Shown here one piece after another: positions 44,162 to 53,097 of a stretch of DNA of 64,000 nt (its first letter is position 1; each line of letters opens with the position of its first letter). Made by a program: the position numbers and the translations under genes. The notes below the pieces were generated by a model. It was given only the letters and a program-made list of their open reading frames with translations, was not told the origin of the DNA and made no database searches. The stretch comes from Providencia alcalifaciens (GTDB lineage Bacteria; Pseudomonadota; Gammaproteobacteria; Enterobacterales; Enterobacteriaceae), in contig NZ_CP084296.1 in the NCBI RefSeq assembly GCF_020271745.1, positions 2,046,001-2,110,000 on the forward strand, written 5' to 3'.

Positions 44162-45982
44162 ATGAAAGAAAACGCATATGAGATGCCCTGGCGCACGAAC
44201 TATGAAGCCATGGCAGCAGCAGGTTGGCTGGTTGGTGCAACTGGGGCAATTGCCGCAGAAATGCTGACTGAGCTACCACCTGAGCCATTTTGGTGGATGA
44301 CAGGGATTTCCTCGGGCATGGCGTTGTACCGCCTTCCTGAGGCTTATCGCCTTTATAAGTTGCAGATGGGGCTAAAAGGCAAACCATTGGCTTTTATGGA
44401 GCTTTCGCATTTACAAAAGGTGATGGCAAAACATCCAGATGAATTGTGGTTAGGGTATGGCTTTGAGTGGGACCAACGTCATGCCCAACGCGCTTATGAA
44501 ATCCTAAAGCGGGATAAACAAACCTTGCTTAACCAAGGTCACGGCAAACAAATGGGTTCAACCTGGATTCATGGTGTTGAGCCCAAAGATGAAGATGTGT
44601 ACCAGCCAGTTGGTCACACAGAAGGCCATACCTTAATTGTCGGCACGACCGGTGCTGGAAAAACCCGATGCTTTGATGCGATGATCACCCAGGCCATTTT
44701 GCGTAATGAAGCCGTGATTATTATTGACCCCAAGGGAGACAAAGAACTTAAGGATAATGCACAGCGAGCCTGTATTGCCGCCGGTAGTCCTCAGCGCTTT
44801 GTGTATTTTCATCCGGGGTTTCCAGAGCATTCAGTACGACTTAATCCCCTGAGGAACTTTAACCGGGGCACTGAAATTGCCAGCCGAATTGCGGCATTAA
44901 TCCCATCCGAAACCGGTGCTGATCCATTTAAAGCCTTTGGCCAAATGGCACTGAATAACATCGTGCAAGGTCTGTTGCTTACGTCACAACGTCCTGATCT
45001 GAAAACACTGAGACGATTCTTGGAAGGTGGCCCAGAAGGCTTGGTAGTAAAAGCCGTCACAGCCTGGGGGGAGCAGGTGTATCCAAACTTTAGTGTGGAG
45101 ATTAAACGCTTTACTGAAAAGGCCAATACCTTGGCTAAACAAGCCATGGCGATGCTGCTTTTTTATTACGAACGCATTCAGCCCGTTGCCGCCAATACCG
45201 ATTTGGAAGGGCTATTGAGTATGTTTGAGCATGACAGAACCCACTATTCCAAGATGGTGGCTTCATTGATGCCGGTGCTCAATATGCTCACCTCAAGTGA
45301 ACTAGGTCCATTGCTATCACCTATTGCAAACGATGTGGATGACAGCCGGTTAATTACGGATTCTGGCCGTATTATCAACAATGCCCAAGTGGCCTATATC
45401 GGGTTGGATTCATTGACCGACGCCATGGTTGGCAGCGCCATTGGTTCGTTGCTTTTATCCGATCTCACCGCCGTGGCCGGTGATCGCTATAACTATGGTG
45501 TTGAAAATCGTCCCGTAAATATCTTCATCGATGAGGCGGCTGAAGTCGTCAACGATCCCTTCATTCAACTGCTCAACAAAGGCCGTGGCGCAAAAATGCG
45601 TTGTGTGATTGCTACTCAGACCTTTGCTGACTTTGCAGCCCGTACAGGCAGCGAAGCTAAGGCACGCCAGGTGTTAGGTAACATCAACAACCTGATAGCT
45701 CTTCGGGTGATGGATACCGAAACGCAGCAGTACATTACTGACAATCTGCCTAAGACTCGGTTGCAGTACATCATGCAAACTCAAGGTATGTCGTCCAACT
45801 CGGACAGCCCCGCGTTATTTACCGGCAATCATGGCGAACGCTTGATGGAGGAAGAAGGCGATATGTTTCCACCGCAGTTATTAGGCCAGCTCCCCAACCT
45901 AGAGTACATCGCCAAGCTTTCAGGTGGCCGCGTCATTAAAGGTCGCATTCCTATTTTAACCAGCTCTACACAGGCAGCATAA
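44162..45982 (+). CDS. traD: Coupling protein TraD (VirD4-like ATPase)
   Basis: 606 aa hexameric membrane ATPase linking the relaxosome to the secretion channel. An N-terminal membrane region (AAAGWLVGATGAIAAEML and following), Walker A VGTTGAGKT near residue 161, Walker B VNIFIDEAAEV near 455 and a conserved KMRCVIATQTFADFAAR segment. ATG at 44162. Confidence 0.95.
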   Translation: MKENAYEMPWRTNYEAMAAAGWLVGATGAIAAEMLTELPPEPFWWMTGISSGMALYRLPEAYRLYKLQMGLKGKPLAFMELSHLQKVMAKHPDELWLGYGFEWDQRHAQRAYEILKRDKQTLLNQGHGKQMGSTWIHGVEPKDEDVYQPVGHTEGHTLIVGTTGAGKTRCFDAMITQAILRNEAVIIIDPKGDKELKDNAQRACIAAGSPQRFVYFHPGFPEHSVRLNPLRNFNRGTEIASRIAALIPSETGADPFKAFGQMALNNIVQGLLLTSQRPDLKTLRRFLEGGPEGLVVKAVTAWGEQVYPNFSVEIKRFTEKANTLAKQAMAMLLFYYERIQPVAANTDLEGLLSMFEHDRTHYSKMVASLMPVLNMLTSSELGPLLSPIANDVDDSRLITDSGRIINNAQVAYIGLDSLTDAMVGSAIGSLLLSDLTAVAGDRYNYGVENRPVNIFIDEAAEVVNDPFIQLLNKGRGAKMRCVIATQTFADFAARTGSEAKARQVLGNINNLIALRVMDTETQQYITDNLPKTRLQYIMQTQGMSSNSDSPALFTGNHGERLMEEEGDMFPPQLLGQLPNLEYIAKLSGGRVIKGRIPILTSSTQAA

Positions 45983-45991
45983 GGAGTCTGT

Positions 45992-46552
45992 ATGCATCAT
46001 TCTGTCTGTCTGAAAATGACAACACTTACCAGTAAGGAAATGCTCGCTCAGTGGCAGCAACATAACCCCCAGTTCAAGGAAACCTTAAGACTGCTTGAAA
46101 CCGACTGGCCTCATGCTTTGGCCTCGGTGTATTGCTTGGCGGACTACTTAACGGATGCGTTCACGTTAGATGGCCATTCCATCTTTGATTTGTGTCTGTG
46201 TAATGGTTTGGGCAGTTATGAAGAAGTCAGTTGTGATGATGACAGTGTACGCCTTTGGCATTTCATTGAGGCACTGACCTGGACTGCCGCCAGTGCTTTT
46301 ACGGGGATTCGCCTGCGTGATCCTGACCATTTTGAGTGGGCCGCCGTGGATGGTGTGTATTTCTACACCTGGATTCGTAATCGTCCAAATCGGATGACGT
46401 ATTTGGCTGAAGGACGCATCGAGGTGCGTTATGTCAGTGGTCATACGACGACAAAGCGGCTTCAACAAGTGATTAAAGCCCGGATTATGACGCCAACCGT
46501 TGCAGCCATGCTGGCACGAGTAGAAGAGGATGTTTGGCATGAGCAAGCATAA
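45992..46552 (+). CDS. DUF2857-type ICE transfer-region protein (TraJ-like)
   Basis: Up to 186 aa; the start is ATG at 45992 after AAGGAG, though an ATG at 46019 (MTTLTSKEM) is possible. It reads ALASVYCLADYLTDAFTLDGHSIFDLCLCNG...RTRPNRMTYLAEGRIEV-like sequence without membrane segments or catalytic motif. In related elements (IncA/C plasmids) the gene between traD and the DUF4400 gene is called traJ. Its role in conjugation is not clear. Overlaps the next gene. Confidence 0.7.
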   Translation: MHHSVCLKMTTLTSKEMLAQWQQHNPQFKETLRLLETDWPHALASVYCLADYLTDAFTLDGHSIFDLCLCNGLGSYEEVSCDDDSVRLWHFIEALTWTAASAFTGIRLRDPDHFEWAAVDGVYFYTWIRNRPNRMTYLAEGRIEVRYVSGHTTTKRLQQVIKARIMTPTVAAMLARVEEDVWHEQA

Positions 46553-47174
46553 GTCGGTTTGGCTACTGTGTCTGGCACTGATGCTGGAGATTATTGCCAT
46601 TGGCGTATTAGTGCCCGGTGATTGGACTGGCCGAGTCATTAGTAAAGAGAAGCAGATGATCCAAAATCAATTGGGCGCACAAACAAGCTATTGGATTGGT
46701 CAAAGTAGCCATGGCTGGTATCAATCATGGGTTGTGGATACGCAGATGGAGCAATCTGTGCGTGATTTTCTAATCCCCACTGAAGAGCAGCGACTTCGTT
46801 CTAAAGGGATGGAGAACATGGGAGGCTTTTGGTTTGTCTGGGTAGAAGACCGTATTCAGGCATTTTTTGATGTGTTGTACCAAGTGTTCACTCGATTTGC
46901 GTTGCTGATGGTCTGGTTGCCCTTTGCGCTTATTCTCATGTTACCGGCGCTGTGGGACGGCTTGATGACCTGGAAAATTAAGAAAACAACCTTTGATTTT
47001 TCGAGCCCTATCATTCACCGCTACAGCATGATTATCCTGGGCTCAGGCGTCATTTTGCTGTTTATGGGATTGTTCGCCCCGCTGGCTATTCCACCGGTGG
47101 TACTACCGTCGCTGATCATCGGCTTGGCATTGATGGCAGGGTTGGCGTTAAGTCACTTGCAGAAGAAGATATGA
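46539..47174 (+). CDS. DUF4400 integral membrane protein of the ICE transfer region
   Basis: 211 aa from the ATG at 46539 (GAGGA nine bases upstream; an ATG at 46530 overlaps that site). It corresponds to s043 in SXT. One N-terminal membrane helix (WLLCLALMLEIIAIGVLV), a periplasmic segment of about 85 residues, then three to four helices (ALLMVWLPFALILMLPAL, MIILGSGVILLFMGLF, IGLALMAGLALSHL). Likely part of the mating apparatus; exact role unknown. Its stop lies in a terminator hairpin. Confidence 0.75.
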   Translation: MSKHKSVWLLCLALMLEIIAIGVLVPGDWTGRVISKEKQMIQNQLGAQTSYWIGQSSHGWYQSWVVDTQMEQSVRDFLIPTEEQRLRSKGMENMGGFWFVWVEDRIQAFFDVLYQVFTRFALLMVWLPFALILMLPALWDGLMTWKIKKTTFDFSSPIIHRYSMIILGSGVILLFMGLFAPLAIPPVVLPSLIIGLALMAGLALSHLQKKI

Positions 47175-47191
47175 GGCCTATCAGGCCTCAT
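47171..47191. terminator. Palindromic terminator between converging genes
   Basis: ATGAGGCCT, ATC, AGGCCTCAT is a perfect 9-bp stem with a 3-nt loop starting at the stop codon of the DUF4400 gene and facing the antitoxin gene. A T-run (ATTTTTT) follows about 15 bases later. Confidence 0.6.
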
Positions 47192-47199
47192 GAATGACG

Positions 47200-47478
47200 T
47201 TAACTCATTTTTTGTGGCTTGAGTGTTAGTTCAAAGCCACATGCGTGAGCATATTTTAGAAGAGTTGACCAACTTGGATTGGCATTACCTTTTTCTAAAC
47301 GACTGACGTTACTTTTTTGGGTATGCATTCTTTCAGCAACCTGTTCTTGAGTAAGCCCCGCCTTTGTTCTCATGGTAAGCAATTGGTCAATAAAGCTGAA
47401 CTCACTCTCAAGCTTATCGTACTCATTCTTAACTTCAGCATTGGCTAAAGCACGTTGTTTCAGTTTTTGCAGACTCAT
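47200..47478 (-). CDS. HigA-like antitoxin (XRE helix-turn-helix)
   Basis: 92 aa. A Cro/C1-type helix-turn-helix is clear: TKAGLTQEQVAERMHTQKSNVSRLEKGNANPSWSTLLKYAHACG, residues about 39-82. It follows the toxin gene with a 4-base overlap, the reversed gene order typical of higBA. It should neutralise the toxin and repress the operon through the palindrome upstream. Located in the s043-traL hotspot. Confidence 0.85.
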   Translation of the reverse strand: MSLQKLKQRALANAEVKNEYDKLESEFSFIDQLLTMRTKAGLTQEQVAERMHTQKSNVSRLEKGNANPSWSTLLKYAHACGFELTLKPQKMS

Positions 47479-47798
47479 GATTTTTGAACCTCTTTTTGTC
47501 TATCTCTGGCAAGATTGAGCTCATTTTTGGGCGTCTTTTGAGATTTTTTTACAAAAGCGTGTAACACATAAATGTGCTTCCCTTTTAAGTAGCAAAATAA
47601 GCCTCTACCAATACCTTCTTGAGCTTTGGCGCGGATTTCAAATAACCCATCGCCCATAGACTCAGTATGAGGAGGCCCCAAGTTTGCACCATGCTTTTCC
47701 ATCAGCTCTAAAAGCTTAATCATGCGAGCTTGTATTTTGGGTGGCATATCGAGGATCTGATCCTCAACGCCATCGTAAAAGTCGATCTTCCAGCTCAT
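47475..47798 (-). CDS. HigB/RelE-superfamily (Gp49-like) toxin
   Basis: 107 aa. Pattern WKIDFYDGVEDQILDMPPKIQARMIKLLELMEKHGANLGPPHTESMGDGLFEIRAKAQEGIGRGLFCYLKGKHIYVLHAFVKKSQKTP is that of the phage-derived Gp49/HigB group, ribosome-dependent mRNA endoribonucleases. Conserved ELR-type segment (FEIRAK), R in GRGLF and the FVKKSQKTP tail. It probably stabilises the ICE. Confidence 0.85.
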   Translation of the reverse strand: MSWKIDFYDGVEDQILDMPPKIQARMIKLLELMEKHGANLGPPHTESMGDGLFEIRAKAQEGIGRGLFCYLKGKHIYVLHAFVKKSQKTPKNELNLARDRQKEVQKS

Positions 47799-47815
47799 GG
47801 GTATCCTTAACTTAG

Positions 47816-47833
47816 GTTATCATAAATGATAAC
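47816..47833. promoter_or_regulatory. Palindromic operator of the higBA-like operon
   Basis: GTTATCAT-AA-ATGATAAC is a perfect 8+8 inverted repeat 18 bases upstream of the toxin start, the expected place for antitoxin autorepression. Confidence 0.7.
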
Positions 47834-47978
47834 TCTGGTTGCGCGGTTTGTCTAGAACTTAACCGTCTTGTCTGAGTAGAACCCTCAAAACCTTCAAAAA
47901 TTCGGCATCTAGCTGACCACCGAACCTGCCAATCCCAAGGCATTCTTCACTTCTCAATTCAAACAACGAGGAGTGACT

Positions 47979-48260
47979 ATGGAACCTGTGAGTATTCCAT
48001 CCTATATCGATGACCCGCCGCACTTCCTGCTTTGGAGTGCCGATGAGATGGCTCCCATCCTGTTGGGGCTAGTGATCGGCATTTTTACCGGTAATGCCTT
48101 GGTTTTATGCCTGTTGGGGTTGGTGACAACCAAGCTCTATCGGCGTTTTCGTGATGGTCGCCCAGATGGTTTTATTCTTCACGCCATCTACTGGGCCGGG
48201 CTGTTGCCAACCAAAGCCAAGACGATCCCTAACCCATTTATCAGGAGCTATCTACCGTGA
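47979..48260 (+). CDS. traL: Conjugation protein TraL
   Basis: 93 aa from the ATG at 47979 (ACGAGGAG six bases upstream; an in-frame GTG at 47973 overlaps that site). Hydrophobic pair of helices in APILLGLVIGIFTGNALVLCLLGLVTTKLY, then a basic loop (RRFRDGRPDG). Member of the F-type TraL family, a small inner-membrane mating-pair component. First gene of traLEKBVA; overlaps traE by 4 bases. Confidence 0.9.
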   Translation: MEPVSIPSYIDDPPHFLLWSADEMAPILLGLVIGIFTGNALVLCLLGLVTTKLYRRFRDGRPDGFILHAIYWAGLLPTKAKTIPNPFIRSYLP

Positions 48261-48883
48261 AGTTCGACGTGTTTTTAAAATCATGGCAAGGCACGCAATT
48301 AGAGAACCGATGGCAACGGTTCCTGATTGCGGTGCTGGTGCTATCTAACTTGCTGCTTGCGGTTGCGGCATTTTCTCGCAATACCGTGGTAGCCATTCAA
48401 CCGCCAACCTTGTCTGAAACGGCTGAAGTGTCACGAAACCAGGCTACTCAGCCTTACTTGGAATCCTGGGGGCTCTACCTAGCTGAGCTTATGGGCAACG
48501 TGACGCCGGGCAATGTGTCTTTTATCCGAATTGCTATCGAGCCGCTGCTTTCTCCAGCGGTGTACCAGCAAGTGGTCGATGCACTGGAGATTCAGGCAAG
48601 ACAAATCCGGGAAGACCGAGTCACGCTCAAATTCCAACCCAGACAAGTGGAGTATGAGTATGAAACCGGCCATGTCTTTGTGACCGGTTATTCCTTGGTC
48701 TCTGGACCATCTGGAGATGAACAGCGCCAAACTCGCACCTATGAGTTTGACATCGATATTGAGCAATACCGTCCAAAACTTAGCTGGATGGATACCTATG
48801 AGGGGCAAGCTAGAACGAAGCGCGTTCGTGAAAAGTTGACCCAAGAGCAAAACCGGAGGGTGAATGATGCGAACCAAAATTAG
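48257..48883 (+). CDS. traE: Conjugation protein TraE (VirB5/VirB8-position pilus assembly protein)
   Basis: 208 aa. GTG start at 48257 overlapping traL. One N-terminal membrane anchor (RFLIAVLVLSNLLLAVAAFS) and a periplasmic domain with LVSGPSGDEQRQTRTYEFDIDIEQYRPKLSWMDTYEG, typical of F-like TraE (VirB8-like fold). Inner-membrane component of the mating-pair channel. Overlaps traK. Confidence 0.92.
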   Translation: MKFDVFLKSWQGTQLENRWQRFLIAVLVLSNLLLAVAAFSRNTVVAIQPPTLSETAEVSRNQATQPYLESWGLYLAELMGNVTPGNVSFIRIAIEPLLSPAVYQQVVDALEIQARQIREDRVTLKFQPRQVEYEYETGHVFVTGYSLVSGPSGDEQRQTRTYEFDIDIEQYRPKLSWMDTYEGQARTKRVREKLTQEQNRRVNDANQN

Positions 48884-49763
48884 TCGATGGATTACACCAA
48901 GCTTAATCGCAATGAGCTTGAGTGGCGTCCTGTTATCTCAAGCGTCGTATGCAGACGTGGAATTGCCGATTGTGCCAGCTAGTGTGATGAAGCAGCCCGC
49001 TACAGCAAATCCACCGGTTCAAACCAATATGGTTTCAACGGATGTGCCAACAACGCTACTGATGACACCGGGGGTTAATGAACTGATCCCTGTCGCACTT
49101 GGTCATCTGAATCGGATTGTGACGCCGTTTGAATCGCCTCAGGTGAGAACAACCAGTGATGCTCAGACGCAAATCAAGGGGAATGTTGTATATGTGGCCA
49201 CGGACAAAGAATCACCGGTTTCACTTTACATCACTCCGCCTGGTCTGGAAGCGCCCGCGTTATCTGTCACCTTAGTACCTCGTCGTATTCCACCGCGTGA
49301 AATCACCTTAGCTATTGATGGTCAGCAGTGGCCTATTAAGGGCGTCGTGAACCGCAAAGCCGCCACTTGGGAAACAGCTCAACCTTACGTCGATAACCTA
49401 CGTGACTTACTCAGACGCCTTGCACTAAATGAGTTACCACAAGGCTATGACATCCGTTTAGCTGGCCAAACTGACACAAGCCCGAAATGTTTTCAGCCGG
49501 GCTTAAAGTTTGGTTTTAAGCAGGGGCAAATTGTGTCGGGACATTACTTCACCGTCTATGTAGGACTGGTTGAAAGCTTTGCCGATGAGCCGATAGAAGC
49601 CAGTGAATTAGCCTGTCATACACCAGATATAGTGGCAAGCGCCTACTGGCCTCGCAATATCTTGTTGCCGGGTGAAAAGACTGAGTTGTATGTGGTTGTT
49701 CGCAATCATCGTGAAGAAGCGGTGGAAAGTCAGCGACCTTCGCTTCTTGTGGGAGGTGAATAA
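48867..49763 (+). CDS. traK: Conjugation protein TraK (VirB9-like)
   Basis: 298-299 aa (tandem ATGs at 48864 and 48867). Signal peptide ITPSLIAMSLSGVLLSQASYA. Secretin-like periplasmic protein forming the outer-membrane core complex with TraB and TraV. Followed by traB after 2 bases. Confidence 0.92.
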   Translation: MRTKISRWITPSLIAMSLSGVLLSQASYADVELPIVPASVMKQPATANPPVQTNMVSTDVPTTLLMTPGVNELIPVALGHLNRIVTPFESPQVRTTSDAQTQIKGNVVYVATDKESPVSLYITPPGLEAPALSVTLVPRRIPPREITLAIDGQQWPIKGVVNRKAATWETAQPYVDNLRDLLRRLALNELPQGYDIRLAGQTDTSPKCFQPGLKFGFKQGQIVSGHYFTVYVGLVESFADEPIEASELACHTPDIVASAYWPRNILLPGEKTELYVVVRNHREEAVESQRPSLLVGGE

Positions 49764-49765
49764 CG

Positions 49766-51055
49766 ATGAAAGCACAATGGGAACAAATGAGCCCGAACAT
49801 GAAGCGGGGCCTATCGGTTGCAGGTATTGCTGGTGGTCTCATCCTTATGGTGATGGTGTTTTCACCTAATCCTGACGATGGCTCAAGTAGTCGGAACCGA
49901 CAGGAAACGATCCGGCACATTCTTACGGATACCAATACTCGTGATGTTGGGGTCGATAGTTTGGCTGCGAACGTAAAACTACTCAGTGAGCGCAATGAAC
50001 AGTTACGTCGTGAAGTTGAGCGCTTGCGTCGTGACGTCGATTCAGGACGGCTAAGCCCAGGTTCGCCTTCTATACCAAGTGAGGTCAATGCGGAGCTGGC
50101 CCGCCTTAGAGCGGAACTTGATGATGTTCGCGCAGGAGGTGATGCAGCAGTTGAAGGCACAAATAGCCGTTTTGAAGTGCCTTTATCTGCCATGGAATTA
50201 CCCAAAGACGAAAAGCCTCTGCCGTCTAACCCAGACGACTATTTTGCCAATGCGCCGCTGCCTGATCCGCTCTATCAGCAGCCAGCCAATGGCCAAGGTA
50301 CACGAGCACGAGATGTTCCATTGCCGCCAATCACGATTCGTATGATTGAGCCTGAAGTGGTTGCTGAACCAGAGGTTGTTGTGCAAGAAGCGCCGCCTTT
50401 GTATCTACCGGCGGGCAGCATCATCTCAGGTACTTTGATCACCGGTTTGGATGCACCTACTCACGAGTCCGCAAGACGCGAGCCTTTTCCTGCATTGCTG
50501 AGGATTCAAAAGGAAGCCATTTTACCCAACCGATTTAGAGCGGATATCAAAGAGTGTTTCTTGATCGCCGCAGGTTACGGTGATTTGAGCTCTGAGCGTG
50601 CTTATTTGCGAGGCGAGACCATTTCATGTGTGAGAGAAGATGGTGGCGTCATTGAAACGCGACTTGATTCTTATGCCGTGGGTGAAGACGGCAAAGCCGG
50701 TATTCGTGGCCGATTAGTGTCGAAACAAGGCCAGCTGGTGGCCAAATCGATGATGGCCGGATTCCTTCAGGGCTTGGCAGGCGCATTTGATGTGAATCCT
50801 GTTCCGACGATTCAGACGGGTAATGCCGGTGATACTCAGCTGTACCAGCAAGTCATGAGCCAAGAAGCATTACAAGGTGCTGCGATTAAAGGCACCGGTA
50901 AAGCATTGGATCGAGTGGCCAAGTTCTATTTGGACATGGCTGAAAATATGTTCCCAGTCATAGAGGTAGACGCTGCCAGGAAAATTGATGTCATAGTCAC
51001 TCGTGGTGCCTCGTTGTCGTTGGCCACTTCGCAAGGGGGAGGTGCAAGAAGATGA
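49766..51055 (+). CDS. traB: Conjugation protein TraB (VirB10/TrbI-like)
   Basis: 429 aa. N-terminal membrane helix (GLSVAGIAGGLILMVMVF), coiled coil about residues 60-125 (LSERNEQLRREVERLRRDVD), Pro-rich linker (PLPPITIRMIEPEVVAEPEVVVQEAPP), then the TrbI domain with LPAGSIISGTLITGLDAPT and ...VSKQGQLVAKSMMAGFLQGLAGAF. It bridges both membranes in the channel. Overlaps the extended traV frame. Confidence 0.94.
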   Translation: MKAQWEQMSPNMKRGLSVAGIAGGLILMVMVFSPNPDDGSSSRNRQETIRHILTDTNTRDVGVDSLAANVKLLSERNEQLRREVERLRRDVDSGRLSPGSPSIPSEVNAELARLRAELDDVRAGGDAAVEGTNSRFEVPLSAMELPKDEKPLPSNPDDYFANAPLPDPLYQQPANGQGTRARDVPLPPITIRMIEPEVVAEPEVVVQEAPPLYLPAGSIISGTLITGLDAPTHESARREPFPALLRIQKEAILPNRFRADIKECFLIAAGYGDLSSERAYLRGETISCVREDGGVIETRLDSYAVGEDGKAGIRGRLVSKQGQLVAKSMMAGFLQGLAGAFDVNPVPTIQTGNAGDTQLYQQVMSQEALQGAAIKGTGKALDRVAKFYLDMAENMFPVIEVDAARKIDVIVTRGASLSLATSQGGGARR

Positions 51056-51129
51056 AAAAATCCTGCATGTTGCTAACCGATCGAAGTCCGTTTCAGACAA
51101 TAAGATGTGTATCCAGAGGAGAGTTAACC

Positions 51130-51702
51130 ATGACGACATCAATGCAGAACAACCCAAAGCACCATTCAAAACAGTGGTCTAAAGCTGGATTACTTTTATT
51201 GGCAGTCGGCTCAACCTTATTGTCTGGCTGTAGTTCATTGGGTCTTGGGAGTAGTGAATATGGATGTCCAGGTATGCCTGACGGTGTGCGCTGTTTATCC
51301 GCTCGTGAAGTCTATGAGCTTACAAGTAATGGGGCTGCACCCAAGACGATTGATGCTGTGGCGACTCGAATTGGTTCTCCCTCTGGGTATTCACAATCTG
51401 ATTTAGAGACAGGACTGCTGAGCCATCCAGCATTACCTGAGACGCAGCAATCTGCACCTCTTCGCATTCCTTCAAGAGTGATGCGAATTTGGATTGCGCC
51501 TTGGGAGGATGACCGTGGAGATCTGAATTTATCCAGCTACGTGTTTACCGAAATTGAACCGCGCCGGTGGGATATTGGGGTGTCAGCACCTCGAACGGTT
51601 TCGCCAGTGCTACGTCCACTTCAGACTCAAAGCGATTCTGCCTCAGCGGGAGCTGATGGTAAGCGCGATAACTTGAGTATCTACGGAGAAACTAACGAAT
51701 GA
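51130..51702 (+). CDS. traV: Conjugation outer-membrane lipoprotein TraV
   Basis: 190 aa from the ATG at 51130, chosen because GAGGAGAG lies upstream and the lipoprotein signal is then well placed (LLLLAVGSTLLSGC, lipid Cys34). The frame is open back to 51052 but that extension has no signal role. It contains Cys pairs in EYGCPGMPDGVRCLSAREVYELT as in TraV of F. Part of the TraBKV core complex; overlaps traA by 4 bases. Confidence 0.92.
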   Translation: MTTSMQNNPKHHSKQWSKAGLLLLAVGSTLLSGCSSLGLGSSEYGCPGMPDGVRCLSAREVYELTSNGAAPKTIDAVATRIGSPSGYSQSDLETGLLSHPALPETQQSAPLRIPSRVMRIWIAPWEDDRGDLNLSSYVFTEIEPRRWDIGVSAPRTVSPVLRPLQTQSDSASAGADGKRDNLSIYGETNE

Positions 51703-52085
51703 CAAATGCAGTTCGCACCATTCAAACTCAGCGCCTAATGACCATTGGTGCGCTTGGTTTGATGGCGTTAATGATTTCGGAGCCCTCATTTGCGGGCACC
51801 GGCGGTGATGCTTTCACCGATGTGTGGGATACCCTAAAAGATTGGACCCAAGGTACTTTGGGACGGATCGTAGCGGGAGCCATGGTACTGGTGGGTATTG
51901 TGGGAGGTATCGCTCGCCAAAGCTTGATGGCCTTTGCCTTGGGCATTGGTGGCGGTATGGGTCTCTACAACACACCAACAGTCGTTGAAAGTGTTATGTC
52001 TGCAACCTTACCTGTTGTTGCCAGCACTCAAGAAGTCATTGGCACAACAGTTCCAGCAATCAGCGTCGTCTTACTGGGCACCTGA
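51699..52085 (+). CDS. traA: Pilin TraA
   Basis: 128 aa conjugative prepilin. Leader MTNAVRTIQTQRLMTIGALGLMALMISEPSFA ends at a likely signal-peptidase site, followed by a mature part with two hydrophobic helices (RIVAGAMVLVGIVGGIA and LMAFALGIGGGMGLY). Last gene of the traLEKBVA run, ended by a strong terminator. Confidence 0.88.
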   Translation: MTNAVRTIQTQRLMTIGALGLMALMISEPSFAGTGGDAFTDVWDTLKDWTQGTLGRIVAGAMVLVGIVGGIARQSLMAFALGIGGGMGLYNTPTVVESVMSATLPVVASTQEVIGTTVPAISVVLLGT

Positions 52086-52127
52086 ATGTGAGCCATATTA
52101 GGCAGTTCACTTAAGGCAATCAAACTT

Positions 52128-52173
52128 AGGTCTACACAACATCGGGTTATTGGTGATGTTGTGTAGACCTTTT
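52128..52173 (+). terminator. Strong terminator after traA
   Basis: Perfect 16-bp stem: AGGTCTACACAACATC (52128-52143) with GATGTTGTGTAGACCT (52155-52170), 11-nt loop, then TTTT. It closes the traLEKBVA transcript before the HS2-type hotspot. Confidence 0.9.
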
Positions 52174-52221
52174 CATTTCAGCGACGCCACATTAACGAAC
52201 TTGGTTTACAGTATTTGGTAT

Positions 52222-52307
52222 ATTAATACCTAAGGTGTTAAAATTCCTATCGTAATAAACTATATGGTTTATACTGTTCGTGATATTCATACCTTGGGTG
52301 TTAAAAT
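52222..52307 (+). repeat. Pair of 23-bp direct repeats at the mosA-like promoter
   Basis: ATTAATACCTAAGGTGTTAA (52222-) and ATTCATACCTTGGGTGTTAA (52285-), each ending AAT, match at 20 of 23 positions. The second copy reaches the mosA-like ATG at 52306. Likely operator sites for antitoxin autoregulation. Confidence 0.65.
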
Positions 52308-53097
52308 GTCATCTAAAATAAACTGGCTTGTTGCTCATACTTCTCCTGGTGCGCTAGTACTTCAGCAATGGCTGACTGAAAACGGCGTGAGCTACTCCCT
52401 GGCTCAAAAGTACACGCAGAACGGTTGGCTGAAGAAGCTTAGTTCTGGTGTGTACTATCGTCCAAATGCGCAGGGCGATATAAAGCCAACTTGGGTTGAT
52501 GCCATTCAAGCATTGGATGTGCAATTGGGCGTTCCAGTTCATTTGGCTGGATTGAGCAGCTTAACTCACCAAGGACTGAGTCACTATTTGCAGCTGAACA
52601 AAGAGCAAGTTTGGATTTGCGTTAAAAACAAGTCGTCCTTACCGAAATGGTTTCGTGAATTCCCTTATCAGAATTGGTTTTACTGCGGAAACCATAAGCT
52701 TGAAGTGAATCCCGAGAAGGATTTGAAAAGGATCACGGTTAAAGAGAAAGAGCTCACTGTCAGCTGTGCAGAACTTGCTGCCTATGAAGTGGTAGATGCG
52801 ATTGGAAAGCTGATTTCATTTGAGCATGTCGCAGAATTATTTCAGGGTTTAGTCAATCTTAGCCCTAGAAAAGTACAAGATATTCTTGAACGAAGCAGCT
52901 CTGTTCAGGCAAACCGAATATTTCTATTTCTGGGTCGATACTACGATCACCAGTGGGTCAATCGCATAGATGAAACAAGAATTAAATTGGGGGCAGGAAA
53001 GCGGCAGGTTGTCGAAAAAGGACGTTTTGATGAGCGATATCAAATCACAGTGCCAGAGATATTAAGCGTCAAAAAAGGTGAACAACATAATGGATAA
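52306..53097 (+). CDS. mosA: MosA/AbiEi-like antitoxin
   Basis: 263 aa from the ATG at 52306 (or 277 from 52264). N-terminal winged helix SYSLAQKYTQNGWLKKLSSGVYYRPNAQGD, residues about 27-55, then the AbiEi-type domain (HLAGLSSLTHQGLSHYLQL...VSCAELAAYEVVDAIGKLI). Position between traA and dsbC and pairing with a nucleotidyltransferase match mosA (s052) of SXT. It is the antitoxin and DNA-binding repressor of a type IV-like pair that promotes ICE retention. Confidence 0.85.
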   Translation: MSSKINWLVAHTSPGALVLQQWLTENGVSYSLAQKYTQNGWLKKLSSGVYYRPNAQGDIKPTWVDAIQALDVQLGVPVHLAGLSSLTHQGLSHYLQLNKEQVWICVKNKSSLPKWFREFPYQNWFYCGNHKLEVNPEKDLKRITVKEKELTVSCAELAAYEVVDAIGKLISFEHVAELFQGLVNLSPRKVQDILERSSSVQANRIFLFLGRYYDHQWVNRIDETRIKLGAGKRQVVEKGRFDERYQITVPEILSVKKGEQHNG

